Below are positions 12,441-16,375 of a stretch of 16,375 nucleotides of DNA, piece after piece. Made by a program: the position numbers and the translations under genes. The number at the start of each line of letters is the position of its first letter. Positions within the stretch are counted from its first letter, which is position 1. The notes under the pieces are model-generated. The model was not told where the DNA came from, did no database searches, and saw nothing but the letters and a program-made list of their open reading frames with translations. The stretch spans positions 1-16,375 of the forward strand of contig CAJYBN010000037.1 of assembly GCA_913064925.1 (NCBI GenBank), written 5' to 3'. Source of the stretch: an uncultured Peptococcaceae bacterium (GTDB lineage: Bacteria; Bacillota; Desulfotomaculia; Desulfotomaculales; Desulfallaceae).

Positions 12441-14924
12441 TTATTTAACCACGACGTTCACCAGCTTGCCGGGCACCGGAATGGTTTTGATCACTTTCTT
12501 GCCGCCAATCAGCTCCCGCACCCGTTCCTGCTGCATGACCAGATCCACCATCTCCTGGGGCTTGATGTCCGCCGGCACCAGCATGCGGTCACGCACTTTG
12601 CCGTTGATCTGCACTACAATGGTGATTTCGTCCTCCACGATGGCTTCGGGATCGTAGGAGGGCCACGGCTGCTGGTGCACGCTGCCTTCGTGGCCGGTCA
12701 GCTCCCACAATTCCTCGGCGATATGCGGGGCAAAGGGCGCCAAAAGCAGCAGCAGCGCGTCCACCGCCTCCCGCAAAACCCAGGGCTGGCGGTCGGTTTC
12801 GGGCACCTCGCGAAACTGGTACATGGCGTTGACCAGCTCCATGATGGCGCTGATAGCCGTATTGAAGTTGAACCGGTTGCCCACATCTTCGGTAACCTTC
12901 TTGATGGTCAGGTGGGTTATCCGGTGCATTTCCTTGTTTACCCCCACCAGCTTGCCGTTTCCCTGGATAGAAACAGCGGGCAGCGATCCGGCCAGGGGGG
13001 CCACCAGGCGCCAAACCCGGTTCAGAAAGCGGTAACAACCTTCCACCCCCTGGTCGCTCCACTCCAGATCGCGCTCGGGAGGCGAAGCGAACAGTATGAA
13101 CAGCCTGGCGGTGTCGGCCCCGTAAGCGGCCACGATGTCCTCGGGGCTTACCACGTTGCCCTTGGATTTGCTCATCTTGGCCCCGTCCTTGAGCACCATG
13201 CCCTGGGTCAGCAGGTTGGTGAAAGGCTCCTCGTTGTCCACCAGTTTCATGTCGTACAACACCTTGGTGAAAAACCTGCTGTACAGCAGGTGCAGGATGG
13301 CGTGCTCCACGCCGCCGATATACTGGTCCACCGGCAGCCACCGCCGCACCTTTTCCGGATCCCAGGGGTTGTTCTCGTCGCGGGGGCTGGTATAACGGTA
13401 ATAATACCAGGAAGAACACATGAATGTATCCATGGTGTCCGTTTCCCGGCGGGCCCGGCCGCCGCACGAAGGGCAGGTGGTGTTGACGAAATCAGGGTGC
13501 TCTTCCAGCGGCGATCGCCCCGTGGGCTTAAAGGCGACATCCATGGGCAGCAGCACGGGCAGGTCATCCTCGGGCACCGGTACCACACCGCACTTATCGC
13601 AATAAATTATGGGGATGGGCGCGCCCCAGTAGCGCTGCCGGGAAATCAACCAGTCCCGCAAGCGGTAGTTCACCCGGCCGTGCCCTAGTCCCTTTTCTTC
13701 CAGGTAACGGGTGACGGCCTTGATCCCTTCCCGGCTGGGAGTACCGTTAAAAGGCCCGGAATTGACCATGACCCCGTCGCCGGTATAGGCTTCCGCCATA
13801 GTATCGGGGTGCAGCTCCTCGCCTGCGGGCTGGATCACCACCCGGATGGGCAGGTTGTACTTGCGGGCGAACTCGAAGTCCCGCTGGTCGTGGGCCGGCA
13901 CCCCCATTACCGCCCCGGTGCCGTATTCCATGAGCACGTAGTTGGCCACCAGAATGGGTACCCTTTCTCCATTGAGCGGGTTGATGCAGAAGGCACCGGT
14001 AAACAGGCCGATTTTCTCCGCCTCGGCGGAGGTGCGGTCCAGCTCGCTTTGGCGGCGCACCCGGTCGGCAAACTGCTTGATTTCCAGGGCTTGTTCCCGC
14101 CCCTCGACCAGTTTTTCCACCAGCGGGTGTTCCGGCGCCAGTACCATGTAGGTGACGCCGTATACCGTGTCGGGCCTGGTGGTGAAAACCGTGATGGTTT
14201 CATCGTGCCCTTCCACCGCGAAGGTTATCTCCGCGCCCTCGCTGCGGCCGATCCAGTTTTCCTGCATTATTTTAACCTTCTCCGGCCAACCCTCCAGCTT
14301 TTTTAGGTCGGCCAATAGCCGGTCGGCGTAATCGGTGATCTTGAAAAACCACTGTTCCAGTTCCCTTTTTTCCACCAAGCTCTTGCACCGCTCGCAGGTA
14401 CCCTCTTTAACCTGCTCGTTGGCCAGCACGGTGGCACAGGACGGGCACCAGTTCACGCCCGCCTTTTTTTTATAGGCCAGGCCCCGGTGGTACAGCTGCA
14501 GGAACAGCCACTGCGTCCATTTGTAGTAGCCGGGGTGACAGGTGGCCACTTCCCGGTGCCAGTCGTAACTGATGCCCAGCTGTTTAAGCTGCTCCCGCAT
14601 GGCGTTAATGTTGTCCATGGTCCACTGGGCGGGGTGCACCGCACCGTACTTGATGGCGGCGTTCTCCGCCGGCAAGCCGAAAGCATCCCAGCCCATGGGG
14701 TGCAGCACATCGTAACCGTTCATTCTCTTAAAACGGGCGATCACATCGCCGATGGAATAATTGCGCACATGCCCCATGTGCAGCTTTCCCGACGGGTAAG
14801 GGAACATTTCCAGGCAATAATACTTGGGCCGGTTGCCGAAGTCGCGTACAGCATACATGTCCTGCTCGTCCCATTTTTTCTGCCACTTGGCTTCAATGGT
14901 CTTGAAATCGTAGCGGTCGCTCAT
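12441..14924 (-). CDS. leuS: Leucyl-tRNA synthetase
   Basis: 827 residues from ATG 14924 (GGGAGG, 5 bases of spacing), the normal bacterial length. It charges tRNA-Leu with leucine in the cytoplasm; class Ia. Visible landmarks: HIGH-type HMGH (49-52) in PYPSGKLHMGHVRNYS; two pairs of zinc-binding cysteines near WCPSC/CERC; the editing domain with TRPDTVYGVTY; CDKCG and CPSCGG; a MCSSWYYYRY stretch; KMSKS at 583-587; and the C-terminal tRNA-binding domain ending in NVVVK. Translation upstream of 14924 in the same frame is open for another 96 codons but has no ribosome site and no LeuRS homology. The start is 79 bases downstream of an acyl-CoA ligase gene. No room for a T-box, so expression may depend on that gene's transcript or on an unseen promoter. 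Confidence 0.98.
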   Translation of the reverse strand: MSDRYDFKTIEAKWQKKWDEQDMYAVRDFGNRPKYYCLEMFPYPSGKLHMGHVRNYSIGDVIARFKRMNGYDVLHPMGWDAFGLPAENAAIKYGAVHPAQWTMDNINAMREQLKQLGISYDWHREVATCHPGYYKWTQWLFLQLYHRGLAYKKKAGVNWCPSCATVLANEQVKEGTCERCKSLVEKRELEQWFFKITDYADRLLADLKKLEGWPEKVKIMQENWIGRSEGAEITFAVEGHDETITVFTTRPDTVYGVTYMVLAPEHPLVEKLVEGREQALEIKQFADRVRRQSELDRTSAEAEKIGLFTGAFCINPLNGERVPILVANYVLMEYGTGAVMGVPAHDQRDFEFARKYNLPIRVVIQPAGEELHPDTMAEAYTGDGVMVNSGPFNGTPSREGIKAVTRYLEEKGLGHGRVNYRLRDWLISRQRYWGAPIPIIYCDKCGVVPVPEDDLPVLLPMDVAFKPTGRSPLEEHPDFVNTTCPSCGGRARRETDTMDTFMCSSWYYYRYTSPRDENNPWDPEKVRRWLPVDQYIGGVEHAILHLLYSRFFTKVLYDMKLVDNEEPFTNLLTQGMVLKDGAKMSKSKGNVVSPEDIVAAYGADTARLFILFASPPERDLEWSDQGVEGCYRFLNRVWRLVAPLAGSLPAVSIQGNGKLVGVNKEMHRITHLTIKKVTEDVGNRFNFNTAISAIMELVNAMYQFREVPETDRQPWVLREAVDALLLLLAPFAPHIAEELWELTGHEGSVHQQPWPSYDPEAIVEDEITIVVQINGKVRDRMLVPADIKPQEMVDLVMQQERVRELIGGKKVIKTIPVPGKLVNVVVK

Positions 14925-14959
14925 AACTTCCTCCCGTGATAACCAAACTTGACAAGCTA

Positions 14960-14990
14960 AACCGGCCTGCCGCCAGCGGGCGCGCCGGTT
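14960..14990 (-). terminator. Possible hairpin between acyl-CoA ligase and leuS
   Basis: AACCGGC (14960-14966) pairs with GCCGGTT (14984-14990), with an inner GCCGCC/GGGCGC-type core. It lies just after the ligase stop on the minus strand, but no U-run follows, so it may attenuate or stabilise rather than terminate. Confidence 0.3.
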
Positions 14991-15003
14991 GTATTCCCTA
15001 TAG

Positions 15004-16375
15004 CTAAGCCGTGCCCGGCATTTCGCGTTTGGCAGCCAGCACTTTGATACCCAACTCGCGCAGCTTAAATTTCTGCACCTTACCGCTGGCGGTGGTGGGG
15101 TAGCTGTCAACGAAATGTATATAAGCGGGTATTTTGTAACGGGCAATTTTGCCCACGCAGTATTTCCTGATTTCCTCGGCGCTGACGTCGGCCCCGTCCT
15201 TGAGCTGAACAAAGGCCATGACCTCTTCGCCGTATTTCTCGCTGGGTACGCCCACCACCTGGACGTCCTTCACCTGCGGGTGCGTCCGCAAAAACTCCTC
15301 TATTTCGCGCGGGTAGATGTTTTCCCCGCCTCTGATGATTAAATCCTTGATCCTGCCGGTTACGCGCAGGTAACCGTTTTTATCCAGCACGCCCAGGTCC
15401 CCGGTATGCAGCCACCCGTCTTCATCAATGGCAGCGGCGGTGGCTTCCGGCATTTTGTAATAGCCCTTCATGATGTTGTAGCCCCGGGCGCATATCTCGC
15501 CCTGGGAACCGGGGGGTAGTTCCTGGCCGGTCGCCGGGTCCACTATCTTCACTTCCACGCCCTCCAGCGCCTTGCCCACGGTGTGCAGGCGCACCTGCAG
15601 GGGTTCATCGGTGCGGGTCATGGTAATACCTGGTGAGGCCTCGGCCTGGCCGTAGGTGACCACAATGCCCTGCATTCCCATTTTTTCCACCACGGCTTTG
15701 ATTAATTCGGGCGGGCAGGGCGCTCCGGACATAATGCCGGTGCGCAGCGAGGAAATATCGAAACGCTTCTTTTCCTGCACTTCCAGCTCGGTAATGAACA
15801 TGGTGGGCACGCCGTGCAGCGCGGTACACTTTTCCTTTTCCACCGTTTCCAGCACTTTTACCGGGTTGAAAGATTCCAGCATCACCATGGCGGCGGCGGA
15901 GGCCACGCATGTCAGCGTGCCCAGAACGCTGCCGAAGGTGTTGAAGAGCGGAACCGCAATGCACAGCCGGTCGTCGGGGCCCAAATGCATGCATTGCCCG
16001 ATGCTGGCAGCGTTTCTCACCAGGTTGCGGTGGGTCAGCATGACCCCCTTGGGGAAACCGGTGACTCCCGTGGTGTAGTGGATGTTGATAACGTCATCCG
16101 GCTTGAGGGAAGACTGCCTGGCAGCCAGCTCCCCGTCGGCGATACCCTCGCCCAGGGCCAGCATGTCGCCCCAGCTAAACAGCCCCGCACCGGGACCTTC
16201 GCCTATGTAAACCAGGTTCTTGAGCACGGGCAGCTTCTTGCAGTTCAACCTGCCGGGCATGTTGACGTACAGCTCAGGGCAAAGCTTGTAAACCATGTCC
16301 AGGTAGTTGGAATCCTTGTAACCCCTGGAAAAAATCAGGGTGCCGGCATCGGAATGCCGCAGCAGGTATTCCAGC
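15004..16375 (-). CDS. AMP-forming acyl-CoA ligase (partial, N-terminus off the window)
   Basis: The reading frame stays open from the stop at 15004 to the right edge; the Met at 16296 is internal, and homologous sequence (LEYLLRHSDAGTLIFSRGYK) continues upstream of it, so the N-terminal part, about 90 residues, is missing. Adenylate-forming landmarks: A3 HYTTGVTGFPKG, A5 YGQAEASPG, A7 LHTGDLGVLDKNGYLRVTGR, A8 IKDLIIRGGENIYPREIEEF and the catalytic Lys in PTTASGKVQKFKL near the C-terminus. It activates a fatty or other carboxylic acid through an acyl-adenylate, then makes the CoA thioester. In A3 the usual Thr of GTTG is Val, and in A5 the usual MTE is QAE, so it is a somewhat divergent member. 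Chain length is unknown. It reads towards leuS with a 79-base gap. Confidence 0.9.
   Translation of the reverse strand, partial: LEYLLRHSDAGTLIFSRGYKDSNYLDMVYKLCPELYVNMPGRLNCKKLPVLKNLVYIGEGPGAGLFSWGDMLALGEGIADGELAARQSSLKPDDVINIHYTTGVTGFPKGVMLTHRNLVRNAASIGQCMHLGPDDRLCIAVPLFNTFGSVLGTLTCVASAAAMVMLESFNPVKVLETVEKEKCTALHGVPTMFITELEVQEKKRFDISSLRTGIMSGAPCPPELIKAVVEKMGMQGIVVTYGQAEASPGITMTRTDEPLQVRLHTVGKALEGVEVKIVDPATGQELPPGSQGEICARGYNIMKGYYKMPEATAAAIDEDGWLHTGDLGVLDKNGYLRVTGRIKDLIIRGGENIYPREIEEFLRTHPQVKDVQVVGVPSEKYGEEVMAFVQLKDGADVSAEEIRKYCVGKIARYKIPAYIHFVDSYPTTASGKVQKFKLRELGIKVLAAKREMPGTA

Noticed and set aside
12399..13688. 429-codon open frame on the plus strand opposite leuS
   Set aside because: Antisense shadow of leuS; no ribosome site or domain, composition typical of an antisense frame.
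14925..15003. T-box leader for leuS
   Set aside because: Only 79 bases are available and no T-box sequence is visible.
14925..15212. N-terminal extension of leuS by 96 codons
   Set aside because: The extension overlaps the end of the upstream ligase, has no ribosome site and no LeuRS-like sequence; ATG 14924 with GGGAGG fits.

Overview
The window looks like chromosome from a moderately GC-rich, Gram-positive anaerobe, most likely a clostridial Firmicute of the Desulfotomaculum/Pelotomaculum type. That is an inference from strong GGAGG-type ribosome sites, frequent TTG starts (at least five genes are best started on TTG), sigma-A-like promoters and the gene content: an ADP-forming acyl-CoA synthetase beside two AMP-forming acyl-CoA ligases, a long-form HisG and an IS607-type element. 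No rRNA, tRNA or CRISPR array was seen.

Layout. Positions 1-2036 (minus strand) hold an IS607-type element: a serine recombinase (tnpA) overlapping a TnpB-type RuvC nuclease gene that runs off the left edge. A small unknown gene follows (2185-2421, plus). Next is a two-gene minus-strand operon, 5664-2488: an ADP-forming acyl-CoA synthetase with fused subunits, then a BioD-like/DRTGG P-loop protein. A 300-base intergenic region with two divergent, well-formed promoters separates it from a plus-strand AMP-forming fatty-acid-CoA ligase (5984-7600). Minus-strand genes for a PspC-domain protein, a rhomboid protease and HisG occupy 7597-9810. Between hisG and the rhomboid gene lies an unexplained, highly structured 170-175-base stretch that may be a small RNA.

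From 9984 the plus strand carries a short unknown gene, a secreted LytR-CpsA-Psr-like protein with degenerate active-site positions, a 400-base gap with hairpins and promoter-like elements, and an MntA/HepT (nucleotidyltransferase/HEPN) toxin-antitoxin pair. A large two-sided inverted repeat, probably a bidirectional terminator, separates hepT from leuS, which reads the other way. leuS lies downstream of a second, truncated acyl-CoA ligase gene that leaves the window at the right edge.

Functionally the region is housekeeping chromosome (leuS, hisG, acyl-CoA activation, membrane proteolysis) with two mobile or accessory insertions, the IS607-type element and the AT-richer MntA/HepT pair. Three enzymes that make acyl-CoA thioesters by two chemistries lie within 16 kb, which fits an organism that uses organic or fatty acids. 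No clearly new multi-gene system was found. The best leads are the structured RNA candidate at 8722-8899, the pairing of ADP-forming synthetase with a Pta-type sensor module, the degenerate LCP-like protein, and the TnpB that appears to lack the usual zinc-knuckle cysteines.
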